From: Acidilobaceae archaeon UBA162
GTDB lineage: Archaea; Thermoproteota; Thermoprotei_A; Sulfolobales; Acidilobaceae
NCBI GenBank assembly: GCA_002496425.1
Contig: DAJS01000029.1
Span: forward strand, 1,155 to 31,990
Direction: 5' to 3'
DNA: 30,836 nucleotides
Shown: positions 1 through 7,697 of the stretch, one piece after another
Numbering within the stretch: position 1 is the stretch's first letter
Layout: each line of letters begins with the position of its first letter
Notes under the pieces: model-generated
What the model was told of the DNA's origin: nothing
The model's database searches: none
What the model saw: the letters and a program-made list of their open reading frames with translations, nothing else
Made by a program: the position numbers and the translations under genes

Positions 1-455
1 GCTGGGCCCTCAAACACTATGATTGAGTCAGCCGCGGTAAAGAGGACCCTGAGCCCATGGGACTTAAGCACGGATAGTACGGACTCGAACTGACTGCTAG
101 GGTAGAAGAGCGCCGCAGCCTCCTGCTTACTCAGGTAATGGCCATAAAGGGGCGAGCCTGGCTGGCTGGCCTCCTCAGCGTAGTAGAAGAGCAGGGGCAG
201 ATTCCTGAGGGGCACGTAGATCACGCCGGTAACAGGCGTAGAGCTGTTAATGGCCCCCCTGTAGTTAAACCCTGGCATTGACCCCAGAGCGGGGGCGGCC
301 TGCTGTCTCAAGGGTTCCAAGGACCATGAAGTCCTGTAGCCTAACGCCAGGGGGTCGCGCGTGACGGCAATAGGAACTAACGTAAACATGAGGATCACGA
401 GCAGCGCTGCCAGCGCGACGGCCCTAACCCTCGTAGACCTGAACCCCGCAGGAAC
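1..455 (-). CDS. S53 family (sedolisin/kumamolisin-type) serine protease precursor, N-terminal part, truncated by window edge
   Basis: The reverse strand encodes a basic stretch (FRSTRVR), a hydrophobic segment (about 20 residues, ending near LVPIAV) and then a recognisable pro-kumamolisin activation domain: YVPLRNLPLLFYYAEEAS, PGSPLYGHYLSK, and FYPSSQFESVLSVLKSHGL. This order (signal peptide, then propeptide) is typical of secreted acid-active S53 peptidases. The catalytic domain lies outside the window, so activity cannot be judged. The start is unclear: the frame opens after a TAA at 474-476, but no ATG/GTG/TTG lies before the signal-like segment. The first conventional codons are GTG 398 and ATG 389, which would remove its basic part. 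A TATA-like CTTAATA lies near 469-475. The coordinate 455 marks the first codon of the recognisable protein, not a confirmed start. An extracellular protease fits an acidophilic heterotroph. Family call is firm; start is weak. Confidence 0.72.
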
Positions 456-498
456 TAGGGACGATGATAAGTATTAAGTTTTGCCCAGCATCCTCCGA

Positions 499-530
499 CC
501 TCCTCTCCGCCATAAAGGGCTGGGAGGAGG
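499..530. repeat. Inverted repeat / hairpin, 13-position stem
   Basis: CCTCCTC (499-505) is the exact reverse complement of GAGGAGG (524-530). Pairing continues inward through a T-G wobble, one C-G pair, one mismatch and three further pairs (509-511 with 518-520), leaving the loop ATAAAG. It is seen directly in the sequence. It lies upstream of the protease TATA box, so it is unlikely to be in that gene's leader; a DNA-level site or a structure in some other transcript is possible. Confidence 0.6.
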
Positions 531-623
531 CCAGCTAAAAGGCTAGGCCTGTTCTTCTACTTTGTCACCTTTTAAGCTGTTAAATCCTTAAGCCAAGGTC
601 CTCTGCTGCCTAACCTTCAGACA

Positions 624-632
624 GCTTTTATT
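624..632 (+). promoter_or_regulatory. TATA box for DUF1641 gene
   Basis: GCTTTTATT is a good crenarchaeal TATA element. An ATG at 638 is only 6 bases away and would lie upstream of the expected transcription start (about 655-660). This favours the ATG at 686 as the true start. Confidence 0.5.
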
Positions 633-685
633 TCCCTATGCAGTTACTGCTCGGCAGGGGCTTAGGCTTGCAGCAGGTTCCAGGC

Positions 686-1117
686 ATGGCGGATGCTCAG
701 GTCAGAAACGAGACAGAGGCCCTGATTGAGTTCCTTGAGGCCGTGTTCAAGCTTAAGCAGAGCGGCCTCCTCGGCATGTTCTCATACTTGGCCCAGAAGG
801 GCGACGAGGCGTTCCTAGCGCTGGCCACTGACCCTTCGGTGATGAGAATTGCTGCGCTGGCGGCCTCGATGGCCCAGGGGCTTCAGAGGCTCGACGCTGA
901 GCAGCTCTCAAAGGCCCAGAACAGCCTCTCTGACCTGGCAGCCTGCGGCTTCACGGCCCTCGGCAGGATCGACCTGTTTGAGCCGAGAAGGCTTGGGGCC
1001 CTTGGGGCTGGCTACATGATGAGGGATCCAGACGTGGGCACCTCCCTCTGGCTGGCGATTCAGGTGCTCAAGGGGTTTGGGTCCTGCGTCCGCTCCAGGG
1101 GCCGGCACGCTAAGTAA
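686..1117 (+). CDS. DUF1641 family protein (first of two in window)
   Basis: A predicted cytosolic, mostly helical protein of 143 residues. The stretch KLKQSGLLGMFSYL near the N-terminus and the closing DPDVGTSLWLAIQVLKGFG are the hallmarks of DUF1641, a family of unknown biochemical role often found near redox enzymes. The same C-terminal DPDV...LKALG signature recurs in the protein at 11635-12147, so the two are paralogues. The start at 686 is chosen because the in-frame ATG at 638 sits too close to the TATA box and adds a low-complexity leader that does not resemble the family. The gene stands alone with its own promoter, 26 bases before the GT2 gene. No redox partner is adjacent. Confidence 0.7.
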   Translation: MADAQVRNETEALIEFLEAVFKLKQSGLLGMFSYLAQKGDEAFLALATDPSVMRIAALAASMAQGLQRLDAEQLSKAQNSLSDLAACGFTALGRIDLFEPRRLGALGAGYMMRDPDVGTSLWLAIQVLKGFGSCVRSRGRHAK

Positions 1118-1118
1118 A

Positions 1119-1127
1119 GCCTTTTAG
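1119..1127 (+). promoter_or_regulatory. TATA box for GT2 glycosyltransferase gene
   Basis: GCCTTTTAGC lies about 20-25 bases upstream of the GTG start at 1144, overlapping the end of the preceding gene. The spacing suggests a leaderless or nearly leaderless mRNA. Confidence 0.4.
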
Positions 1128-1143
1128 CAGGCTCTAAACCGAG

Positions 1144-2103
1144 GTGCCACGTACTGCCGTGGCGGAACTGGAGGGGAAACAGCTCTACAGCATAGATGAT
1201 ATAACCTTTGTGGTTCCAGTACTGAATGAGGAGAAGGGCATAGAGCCGACCCTGGACGAGATCCTGAAGCTTGGCGTGAGTCCAAGCAACATAATAGTGG
1301 TTGATGGAGGCTCCACTGACAGGACAGTTGAGATAGCCAGGTCAAAGGGCGTTAACGTCTTGTTTCAGAAGGACAGGAGAAGCGGCAAGGCAGGGGCCAT
1401 TAAGGAGGGCCTGGCGCTTGTGAACACCAGGCTTGTAGCCGTAATTGACGGCGACTATACGTACCCAGCAGCTCATGTAATGAACCTGCTGAAGGTAATT
1501 AATAGTGGCAACCACGATGAGGTGATAGGCGTCAGGGACCTGTCCGTAGAGCCCCTAGTTTACAGGCTCGGGAACAGGATACTAACTGGGTTCTTCGACT
1601 ACATGTTTGGCGCCAGACTAAGGGACGTCCTCAGCGGCCTCTACCTCATAAAGGTCGACGCATTGAGGGATGCTATTCTTGAGATGAAGGGGTTCAGCGT
1701 TGAGAGCGAGATAGCTGCCCACATAGTGTCTACTGGGGGCTCCATTGGCGAGGTCCCGATAACCTACAGGCTGAGGAGAGGCCAGAAGAAGCTCGGGATA
1801 AGGCATGGCATAAAGATAGCCTTTGACATGATAAGGCTGGCATGGCGCTACAACCCGGTCACATTCCTGTTCACCGTAGGCTCAATACTTATGGTGCCTG
1901 GCCTGTTAGCGCTGCTCGGCGCGCTGATGGACTTCATGACATACCATGTGGTTCACCACATGGTGATAATCACTGGCCTGGTCCTGTTTTCCATGGGCTT
2001 CAACAGCCTCCTAATGGCTCTCCTCAGCCTTTACCTCAAGAGGATGGAGTTCAGACTCAGGAGGCTCGTAAAGGAGGCTGAGGACAGGTCCAGGGGCCTG
2101 TGA
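1144..2103 (+). CDS. GT2 family glycosyltransferase, dolichol-phosphate mannose/glucose synthase-like, with two C-terminal membrane helices
   Basis: The N-terminal 220 residues form a GT-A domain. It shows FVVPVLNEEKGIEPTL, the nucleotide-sugar motif VVDGGSTDRTVEIA, and the metal-binding DGDYTYP (a DxD-type motif). Further on come the acceptor-side segments LSGLYLIKVDAL and SVESEIAAHIV, typical of polyprenyl-phosphate hexose synthases. Two hydrophobic segments (about residues 238-262 and 270-295) anchor it in the membrane, followed by a basic tail. The likely reaction is transfer of a sugar from a nucleotide donor to dolichyl phosphate on the cytosolic face, supplying lipid-linked sugar for N-glycosylation. 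The sugar cannot be told from sequence. The start is GTG within GAGGTG. It may work with the Agl3 cluster and the cis-prenyltransferase elsewhere in the window. Confidence 0.85.
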   Translation: MPRTAVAELEGKQLYSIDDITFVVPVLNEEKGIEPTLDEILKLGVSPSNIIVVDGGSTDRTVEIARSKGVNVLFQKDRRSGKAGAIKEGLALVNTRLVAVIDGDYTYPAAHVMNLLKVINSGNHDEVIGVRDLSVEPLVYRLGNRILTGFFDYMFGARLRDVLSGLYLIKVDALRDAILEMKGFSVESEIAAHIVSTGGSIGEVPITYRLRRGQKKLGIRHGIKIAFDMIRLAWRYNPVTFLFTVGSILMVPGLLALLGALMDFMTYHVVHHMVIITGLVLFSMGFNSLLMALLSLYLKRMEFRLRRLVKEAEDRSRGL

Positions 2104-2107
2104 AGCA

Positions 2108-2115
2108 CTTAATAA
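2108..2115 (+). promoter_or_regulatory. TATA box for thioredoxin-like gene
   Basis: CTTAATAA lies about 35 bases before the ATG at 2150, just after the GT2 stop codon. Confidence 0.4.
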
Positions 2116-2149
2116 TCGGCTGGAACCCCAAGAAAGGCCAGGGCTTTGC

Positions 2150-2707
2150 ATGTCTGTAAAGGCCCTAAAGGCATCAAGGCTGGGCCGCGGCTCGACTAAC
2201 GGCGTCTATAGGTTCAGCTTCTCCGAGAGACTGTGGGTTATACTTTCTGAGGACGTGAAGCCCCTGGTACCCCCTGAGAGGTACGCAGTGCTGTACTTCG
2301 ATAACACGCTCTGTCCTGTCTGCAGAGTCTATGACGAGAGCTGGTATCCCTTCATTGAGTCAAGCTCCAAGGACCTAATGGACATGGGCATAGCACCTTA
2401 TATAGTTCTCTGTGATTGGTTCACGCAGCAGTGCTACTCGGCCAAGGCAGCCCTCACATTCATAAACTACGAGGTGCATGCCTCACCTACTACTATAGTC
2501 ATGGCCACCAGGGACGGCAAGGTGACGTATATGGAGAAGTACGAGGGTGCCCTAAGCGAGAGGGACCTGAGAGAGATAGTGCTCAAATTCCCTGAGAGGG
2601 CCCTAAGCGTTGAGAATGGCCGCAGCGTGGAGAGGCCTCTCACAGAGTCCGACATGTTGAGGAGACTTGAGGAAAGCTTGAGCTCTGGAGGGGCTAAGGG
2701 CTCGTGA
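2150..2707 (+). CDS. Thioredoxin-fold protein with CPVC active site
   Basis: This 185-residue protein has a thioredoxin-type core. A hydrophobic strand YAVLYFDN leads into the redox motif C55-P-V-C58, and a later SPTT carries the cis-proline expected next to the active site. GKVTYMEKYEG follows as the terminal strands. Two extra cysteines (VLCDWFTQQC) lie in the central helix region. There is no signal peptide or membrane segment, so it probably acts in the cytosol as a disulfide reductase or isomerase. About 40 N-terminal residues and a charged C-terminal tail extend beyond a minimal thioredoxin. The gene converges on the encapsulin gene and the two overlap by 14 bases. A functional link to the encapsulin is possible but not shown. 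The specific substrate is unknown. Confidence 0.75.
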   Translation: MSVKALKASRLGRGSTNGVYRFSFSERLWVILSEDVKPLVPPERYAVLYFDNTLCPVCRVYDESWYPFIESSSKDLMDMGIAPYIVLCDWFTQQCYSAKAALTFINYEVHASPTTIVMATRDGKVTYMEKYEGALSERDLREIVLKFPERALSVENGRSVERPLTESDMLRRLEESLSSGGAKGS

Positions 2708-3767
2708 TCAGCGCTATGCCACGTGGATCCTTGATCCTCACCGCTATTGACTCCCTTAGCTCAAACCTATGACCATCCCTGTCTGAATAAAGGTACTCAA
2801 CTGACGTGTCAGTCCCCACTACTATGTCTGCCACTGACGGCGATGGCGAGATCAGCAACAGCGATACCCCTTTAAGCCCTGACGTCACGGCAACCTCCTT
2901 AACCAGCCTCAGCAGCCTGTCAAGCTCGCTGACGCCTGAAGGATCTATAACTGAGGCCAATAGGGCCCTGGCCGCGGGCGAGAGGAAGGCAACCGGCAGT
3001 GGAACCTCCTGCAGCATCTGCCCAAGGGCCTGAGAGACCATCCTTGTCACTGAGCCTGGCGAGCTCCAGTCCCCCGATATCTTTATCTTGGTGGCCCCAG
3101 ACAGGGCCTCAGCTATAGCTGTCTCTTCTGCCACCGCCAGCCTCTCAGCAGCCCTCACCGCGGCTGACGTGACCGGCGGGAGGCCCTGTCTCCTGTAAAA
3201 CTCAAGCTCCTCCCTTGAGATAATGAACTGTTCTGTTACTGTTGACAGCTGAGCGGTGCCTCCGAGAGGCCTTAGTACCTCGCCCTCAGACGCTATGTCA
3301 GAGGGCGCCGCGAGCTGTCCAGCGCCAAGCCTGAGGACCGGCAGGAGCCTCCTGAACGACCTAATTGTCAAGGCTGATGCCTCGACAGCCTTGGCCAAGG
3401 CCGATGCCTCATCGGTGCTGAGGGGACCCAGAGGCGTCGACTCAGGATCCTTAATGGCCTTGGCGCTTCCTGCCTGCGCCTCCCGAGCTAGGAGGCCTCC
3501 CACCTCCGCTGCCCCCTTCTGGAGCTCCTCGGCCTGCTCAGTGTCAAGCCCTCTTAGGAGCTCCATGAATTCGCCTAAGTGCGTCTTCTCCTCCCTGGCG
3601 ACGTCTAGGAGCACCTTCTTTACCCTCTCGTCCTTTACCCTGTCAGCCAGCTGGACATAGAGGTTTATGGCATCAAGCTCTGCTATGGCAGCTAGCCTCA
3701 CGGCCTGGGCCTCCTCGGAGGGCGAGAGGACCTCCTTGGAGGGCTCTACAGGGTTTCTTGACAACAA
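2694..3767 (-). CDS. Encapsulin shell protein fused to an N-terminal ferritin-like domain
   Basis: Two domains are visible in 357 residues. Residues about 15-75 form a two-helix encapsulated-ferritin-like domain with E30, E60 and H63 (AELDAINLY ... REEKTH). This is the spacing of the iron ligands in the encapsulated ferritin family. After a linker (about 80-120), residues 125-357 match the HK97-fold encapsulin shell. REELEFYRRQGLPP with AAERLAVAEETAIAEA corresponds to the family's helix, and the C-terminal DIVVGTDTSVEYL ... LRESIAVRIKDPRGIAL is characteristic. Such fusions are known in archaea such as Pyrococcus, where the particle was first described as virus-like. The expected role is iron oxidation and storage inside a protein nanocage. 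The start is TTG 3767, preceded by GGTG with a 7-base spacer. The gene has its own promoter and stands apart from an operon. Confidence 0.85.
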   Translation of the reverse strand: MLSRNPVEPSKEVLSPSEEAQAVRLAAIAELDAINLYVQLADRVKDERVKKVLLDVAREEKTHLGEFMELLRGLDTEQAEELQKGAAEVGGLLAREAQAGSAKAIKDPESTPLGPLSTDEASALAKAVEASALTIRSFRRLLPVLRLGAGQLAAPSDIASEGEVLRPLGGTAQLSTVTEQFIISREELEFYRRQGLPPVTSAAVRAAERLAVAEETAIAEALSGATKIKISGDWSSPGSVTRMVSQALGQMLQEVPLPVAFLSPAARALLASVIDPSGVSELDRLLRLVKEVAVTSGLKGVSLLLISPSPSVADIVVGTDTSVEYLYSDRDGHRFELRESIAVRIKDPRGIALITSP

Positions 3768-3799
3768 GGCACTACACCACGATACCCGTCTCTGAAGTA

Positions 3800-3808
3800 C
3801 CTAATAAG
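3800..3808 (-). promoter_or_regulatory. Probable TATA box for the encapsulin gene
   Basis: On the reverse strand GCTTATTAG lies about 35 bases upstream of the TTG start, which also has a GGTG ribosome-binding site. This arrangement gives a short leadered mRNA. Confidence 0.35.
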
Positions 3809-3850
3809 CTTTGGCACGCTACAAGGGGCCTTAATATCATTGGTTCCTTC

Positions 3851-4999
3851 TTAGCGTACATGCGGCCCTTTCCACGTGCTGACGGGCACGATCTTGACCC
3901 TCTCAAGCCCCAAATAGGCTGTCAGGGAGAGCAGGGAGAGGGGCAGGAGGGCAACGTAAACCCTCCCAAGGCCTAGGGCCTCCACAAGGCCCAGTGCCAC
4001 TAGGGAGCCCAGGACCTCACCACCCCCAGCTGATATGGAGAATATGTAGCTGGCCTCCACCTCCCTGCCTGGGCTTGAGGCCAGGGCCTCGTAGAGACTT
4101 ATCGGGTAGATCAGCGCGTGGGGCACTGCCAGCATAAGGAGGCCTACCGCCATCAGCCACCACCCTCTAGTCAGGAACAGCAGTGACGCAGCCACGAAGG
4201 CCGCTAGGGCTTCAAGAGTTATTGACCTTAGGCTCTCTGTGCGCGCCCTATACAGGACGAGCCGAACAAGGCCTGAGAGCACGTAGTGTGCTGTGAGGAG
4301 AGCGAAGGCGAGGCCCACGCTGAGCCCTAGATACTTCGTGGCGTAGATGGACCAGTATGAGAGCACAAGGGGCATGGTCAACGAGTAGAACAGGTTGACT
4401 GTAAATGGTCTGAGGAACGGGGATCTCTGGGCTATTTCTATGGCCTCAGCTATGGTGGGAAGGCGCACCCTAACCCTCCTTGGTCTCATGAGGTAAGCCG
4501 AGACAGCAGCAGCTACAGGGACGCCGGCACTGATCGCGAGCAGCAGCCTAAGGCCTGGAAGACCGTTAGCCAGTGCGGCCAAGGCTGTAGCAGCTACCAA
4601 GCCTGTTGAGAGGCCCAGGCCATAGCCTGCAATGCCCTCGTGGGGCCTCTCGGATCCTGATGAGAGGTGAAGCGAGGGGGCCAGAGTGGACCCCAGCATG
4701 CCAGCCCCTAGGCCAGCTATAGTGACTGAGGCCAGCGCTGCCCTGGGCTCAGCGGCTAGTAGGGCTGTGCCGGCAGACAGCATGGGAAGTCCAACCATCA
4801 GCGCCAGGTCAGACCAAGAAACGGTCGACGCCAAAAGCGAGCCTATGGTGACGCCGGCCCAGAGGATGGCAATGATTATTGAGACCTCCCTAGTTGGGCC
4901 TCCTGAGAGCACTATGTAAAGTGGGGCCACGGACTGAAGTACGACAGTTATGAACCTCATAGAGGCCGTCGCGGCTATGAGGCCTGCCGAGCCCTTCAT
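3851..4999 (-). CDS. Major facilitator superfamily transporter
   Basis: The 382-residue product is almost wholly hydrophobic, with about 11-12 predicted membrane helices and a central cytoplasmic basic loop (RPRRVRVRLPTIAEA) separating two bundles, as in MFS proteins. No substrate-defining motif could be read. It begins only three bases after the stop of the GT4 glycosyltransferase gene, so it is the third gene of the agl3-GT4-MFS operon. Because of that link it may export or import a sugar or glycan-related compound, but this is inference from position only. The C-terminus is short and basic (TWKGPHVR). Confidence 0.8.
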   Translation of the reverse strand: MKGSAGLIAATASMRFITVVLQSVAPLYIVLSGGPTREVSIIIAILWAGVTIGSLLASTVSWSDLALMVGLPMLSAGTALLAAEPRAALASVTIAGLGAGMLGSTLAPSLHLSSGSERPHEGIAGYGLGLSTGLVAATALAALANGLPGLRLLLAISAGVPVAAAVSAYLMRPRRVRVRLPTIAEAIEIAQRSPFLRPFTVNLFYSLTMPLVLSYWSIYATKYLGLSVGLAFALLTAHYVLSGLVRLVLYRARTESLRSITLEALAAFVAASLLFLTRGWWLMAVGLLMLAVPHALIYPISLYEALASSPGREVEASYIFSISAGGGEVLGSLVALGLVEALGLGRVYVALLPLSLLSLTAYLGLERVKIVPVSTWKGPHVR

Positions 5000-5002
5000 G
5001 AC

Positions 5003-6079
5003 TCAGCCCAACGCTCTTACATAAATATCGTAAATGGCCTTACCTATAAGCTCAGGGCTGTGCCTTGATCTCACTAGGGTCCTTGATGCCCATGACAGCT
5101 TGGACCTCAGGGCTTCATCGGCAACCACCCTTTCAAGTGCGTCAGTGAACTGATCCTCATCAATATCATCGATTACCAGGCCAGCCTCACCTACCAGCTT
5201 GGGCAGACCACCTACGGAGGACACTATTGGCACCGCACCATATGCCATTGCTTCAAGCACTGTCATGTTATACGCCTCGGCCCTGCTGGGCGCCAGGACT
5301 ATGTCAGTGGAGGGCAGCACTGATGAGCGCAGCACGTCCTCTGGCACAGAGCTGGCCAGCCTCACCCTGCCGTCAAGGAGCCTCGTGGGCCTCAGGCCTG
5401 GCGCTACCACCAGCGCCCTCAGCGACTCAAAGTATCTGGCCACCCTGAGCACGACCTTAAGGGCGATGTCCAGACCCTTCCTGTACGGATCCCTGCCGAG
5501 GAACAGCACGTTGATGCCATCGTGAGGTCTTGACTCCCCAACCTTAACTGGAGGTGGGACCACGTGGACCTTGGACCTGTCGACGCCGTCATTTATAAAC
5601 CCCTTGGCAGCCCATGATGTCCATGTTATCACCGCTCCACACTCCTCTGAGTTAAGCCTATCCGATATAATCGAGACTATAGTGCCGTAAAGGGCCTCAG
5701 GCACCCTCACGTATGACCTGAAGTACTGGCCGGGGCTCTGGTCGCTCTCATGAACCCAGGTAGTCGAGAACCTGTGCAGATCTAAGAAGAATGAATGCAC
5801 AAGGTCATAGCCGTCTCCTAGGGGCCTTGAGAGCAGCCTGGCCACCTGGTTCACAGCTGTATACTTGATAGCGCCAAGGAGCCCTTTAGCGTTGGCCAGG
5901 AAGCCGCCAAGGTCGTAACCTGGAGGGGCCTCGTAGAGGGGACCCATGTCCATTACTACATATGAAACGCCAGGCGGTGTGTTAGTAAGCCTCAGCTGGG
6001 GCCCTCTCCTTAGTGTCCCCGACCTTGGATCTCGCTCGGCGACAAGCAGCACTGAGAGGTCCCTGTCCACTGACCTCAC
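5003..6079 (-). CDS. GT4 family glycosyltransferase
   Basis: A GT-B fold enzyme of 358 residues. The C-terminal donor domain shows VLFLGRDPYRKGLD (about 191-204, with the conserved Arg/Lys). It also has the E-x7-E motif E268-AYNMTVL-E276 followed by AMAYGAVPIVSSVGG, standard for retaining GT4 transferases. The N-terminal acceptor domain is divergent. It overlaps the stop of agl3 by four bases (GTGA), indicating translational coupling. A GTG at 6070 spaced six bases after AGGTGAGG is an alternative start. With agl3 upstream it is the best candidate for a transferase that uses UDP-sulfoquinovose or another sugar in building the N-glycan, comparable in role to Sulfolobus Agl16. That assignment is inference. 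Confidence 0.85.
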   Translation of the reverse strand: MRSVDRDLSVLLVAERDPRSGTLRRGPQLRLTNTPPGVSYVVMDMGPLYEAPPGYDLGGFLANAKGLLGAIKYTAVNQVARLLSRPLGDGYDLVHSFFLDLHRFSTTWVHESDQSPGQYFRSYVRVPEALYGTIVSIISDRLNSEECGAVITWTSWAAKGFINDGVDRSKVHVVPPPVKVGESRPHDGINVLFLGRDPYRKGLDIALKVVLRVARYFESLRALVVAPGLRPTRLLDGRVRLASSVPEDVLRSSVLPSTDIVLAPSRAEAYNMTVLEAMAYGAVPIVSSVGGLPKLVGEAGLVIDDIDEDQFTDALERVVADEALRSKLSWASRTLVRSRHSPELIGKAIYDIYVRALG

Positions 6080-7338
6080 CTGAAGCCCGCCAGCCTCAGT
6101 ATCTCCTCCCTGCCCAGCGGCCTCTCGACCTCAGGTGGCAGCGAGAAGGCTTCATTGTCCATTACATATGAGCTCCTCCACTTGGCGTAAGGATATATCA
6201 GGTGCTTCATCGCCTCTGCTCTCTCCCTGTACCTAAGCACGTCCTCGAATATCTCCCTGATCACATCCTTCATCTCCTTCTCTCTCCTGAAGCCGATGGA
6301 TGGTAGTATGGTATGCTCAACCTCATAGTAATGTTCCTCCTTTTCTACCCTTGGGTTCTCTATCTGCCTCATGGTTACCTTTATCCCGTACTCCTCCGCT
6401 ACCTCAGCCACCATGTGAGCCAGCGTGAGTGTGTCGTATATCATGTCCAGCTGGTTGACTGTCCTATACTCGCCTTCCTTAGGCGGGTTCTCAAGCAGAA
6501 GAGTCATGGCATTTATGCTGTCATAGAGCGAGAGGAAGCCCCTGGTCTGCCTGCCTTTACCATATATGAGTAGCTCGTGCAGGAGGACCGCCTGAACCAC
6601 GTACTTGTTTATCACCGTGCCCCACGTTGAGTCGAAGTCAAACCTGGTGCATAGTTCCTCCGCTATTTGGGTCTCGTGAGTCCTGACGCCAAATACTACC
6701 CCCTGCATTATATCTGTAGCCCTTATGCCGTAGAGCCCATTAGCCAGCTTGAGGTTGTACGTGTCAAAGATCTTGCTCAGGTGGTAGTAGCTCTGGCCGA
6801 ACCGCGGGAACATAACCTTAGCCTTCCTGCCCCCATACTCGATCTCTATGTCACCCTCAGGTATTGGTATCTCCGGGGTGCCATACTCGCCCATGGATCC
6901 CATCTTCAGCAGGTGTGCCCCAGGCACATGCCTTGCCATGGCAAATATTATGTTAATGTTACCGATGATATTGTTAAGCTCTGTGTAGACAGCATGCCTC
7001 TGATCTATCATGCTGAATGGCGCGCTCCTCTGCTGTGCTAAGTGAACTATGGCCGTGGGCTGATACTTCTTTATTAGGTCGTCCACGGCCTTCATGTCCC
7101 TTACATCGACGGGCTCAAAGACCAGGTTGTCCCTGTTGGTGTACTCTCTGAAGGCCTTGAGCCTTTCAGCCATGGTACTTATAGGCGTGAGGCTGTCGGA
7201 GTGAACTGACTTCACAAGTATCCTTGTAGACATGTTATCAGCGATAACTACATAGTCGTCAGTTTTCATTGCAAGATGCATTGCCAGTGGCCAGCCTATG
7301 TAGCCATCGCCTCCAAACACTATTATTGAGCCCTTCAA
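6076..7338 (-). CDS. agl3: UDP-sulfoquinovose synthase (Agl3/SQD1-like)
   Basis: A 420-residue extended SDR. The N-terminal GGDGYIGWPLAMHLA is the distinctive NAD-binding motif of the SQD1 family. HLAQQRSAPFSM, KMGSMGEYGTPEIPIPEG and the catalytic Y185-HLS-K189 follow at the expected places, as does GIRATDIMQGVVFGV. The enzyme makes UDP-sulfoquinovose from UDP-glucose and sulfite. In Sulfolobus acidocaldarius Agl3 supplies the sulfosugar of the N-glycan on the S-layer and other surface proteins. The residue equivalent to the plant catalytic Thr in the TMGEYG motif is Ser148 here. The start is TTG 7338, supported by GGAG eight bases upstream and a TATA box near 7371-7380. It is first in an operon with a GT4 transferase and an MFS transporter. 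Confidence 0.88.
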   Translation of the reverse strand: MKGSIIVFGGDGYIGWPLAMHLAMKTDDYVVIADNMSTRILVKSVHSDSLTPISTMAERLKAFREYTNRDNLVFEPVDVRDMKAVDDLIKKYQPTAIVHLAQQRSAPFSMIDQRHAVYTELNNIIGNINIIFAMARHVPGAHLLKMGSMGEYGTPEIPIPEGDIEIEYGGRKAKVMFPRFGQSYYHLSKIFDTYNLKLANGLYGIRATDIMQGVVFGVRTHETQIAEELCTRFDFDSTWGTVINKYVVQAVLLHELLIYGKGRQTRGFLSLYDSINAMTLLLENPPKEGEYRTVNQLDMIYDTLTLAHMVAEVAEEYGIKVTMRQIENPRVEKEEHYYEVEHTILPSIGFRREKEMKDVIREIFEDVLRYRERAEAMKHLIYPYAKWRSSYVMDNEAFSLPPEVERPLGREEILRLAGFR

Positions 7339-7370
7339 GATTCTAGCTCCTAAGTGCTATGGCCTTAGAC

Positions 7371-7380
7371 GCTATATAAG
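7371..7380 (-). promoter_or_regulatory. TATA box of the agl3 operon
   Basis: Reverse-strand CTTATATAGC is a strong crenarchaeal TATA element. It lies about 33-40 bases upstream of the TTG start and leaves room for the GGAG ribosome-binding site. Confidence 0.6.
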
Positions 7381-7409
7381 TGGTATGAACTCCGAGTACA
7401 GGCCCATAA

Positions 7410-7697
7410 TCAGAGGGACAGCCCGAAGCCCCTCAGAAAGTAGTCCACGCGTCTCAGCTCACGCAGGAACTTCCTACCCTGTTCTGTGAGCAGCAGGTAG
7501 TTACCGTCGTACCCTCTTTCCTCGACCAGAAGCCCTCTCTCCTCGAGCTCAGCTAGGTATGCTATGAACCTATCGTAAGGGACCCCCACGGCGCTGAGCA
7601 CCCTTGAGAACCTGGCCTTGCCTCCCTCGCCCTCTACTGCCAGCAGCAGTTCGTAGTATATTCTTAGCTTGCTCCTAGGCGGCGACCTACTAGGCAA
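7410..7697 (-). CDS. Winged-helix DNA-binding protein
   Basis: A small protein of about 95 residues with a full winged-helix layout. KLRIYYELLLAVEG begins helix 1, ARFSRVLSAVGVPYDRFIAYLAELEERGLL covers helices 2-3, and VEERGYDGNYLLLTEQGRKFLREL forms the wing and last helix. This resembles the small archaeal MarR/PadR-like regulators, often called HTH_45. It overlaps the end of the membrane-protein gene upstream. The TTG at 7697 is preferred because GGGGTG lies six bases before it; the GTG at 7706 lies inside that ribosome-binding site. The co-transcription with a membrane protein suggests a regulator/sensor or regulator/effector pair, unproven. Confidence 0.72.
   Translation of the reverse strand: MPSRSPPRSKLRIYYELLLAVEGEGGKARFSRVLSAVGVPYDRFIAYLAELEERGLLVEERGYDGNYLLLTEQGRKFLRELRRVDYFLRGFGLSL

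Larger units (their letters stand above)
456..685. other. Intergenic region between divergent S53 protease and DUF1641 genes
   Basis: No gene was found in these 230 bases on either strand. The region holds the TATA-like box of the protease, a strong inverted repeat at 499-530 and the TATA element of the DUF1641 gene at about 624-632. Confidence 0.6.

Noticed and set aside
638..685. Upstream ATG for the DUF1641 protein
   Set aside because: It lies six bases after the TATA box, before any plausible transcription start.
3256..3660. Open frame of 134 codons opposite the encapsulin gene
   Set aside because: Antisense of a gene with clear domains. Its Ser/Ala/Arg-rich sequence mirrors the codon bias of the real gene.
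6667..7041. Open frame of 124 codons opposite agl3
   Set aside because: Antisense of a strongly conserved SDR enzyme, with no motif or promoter of its own.
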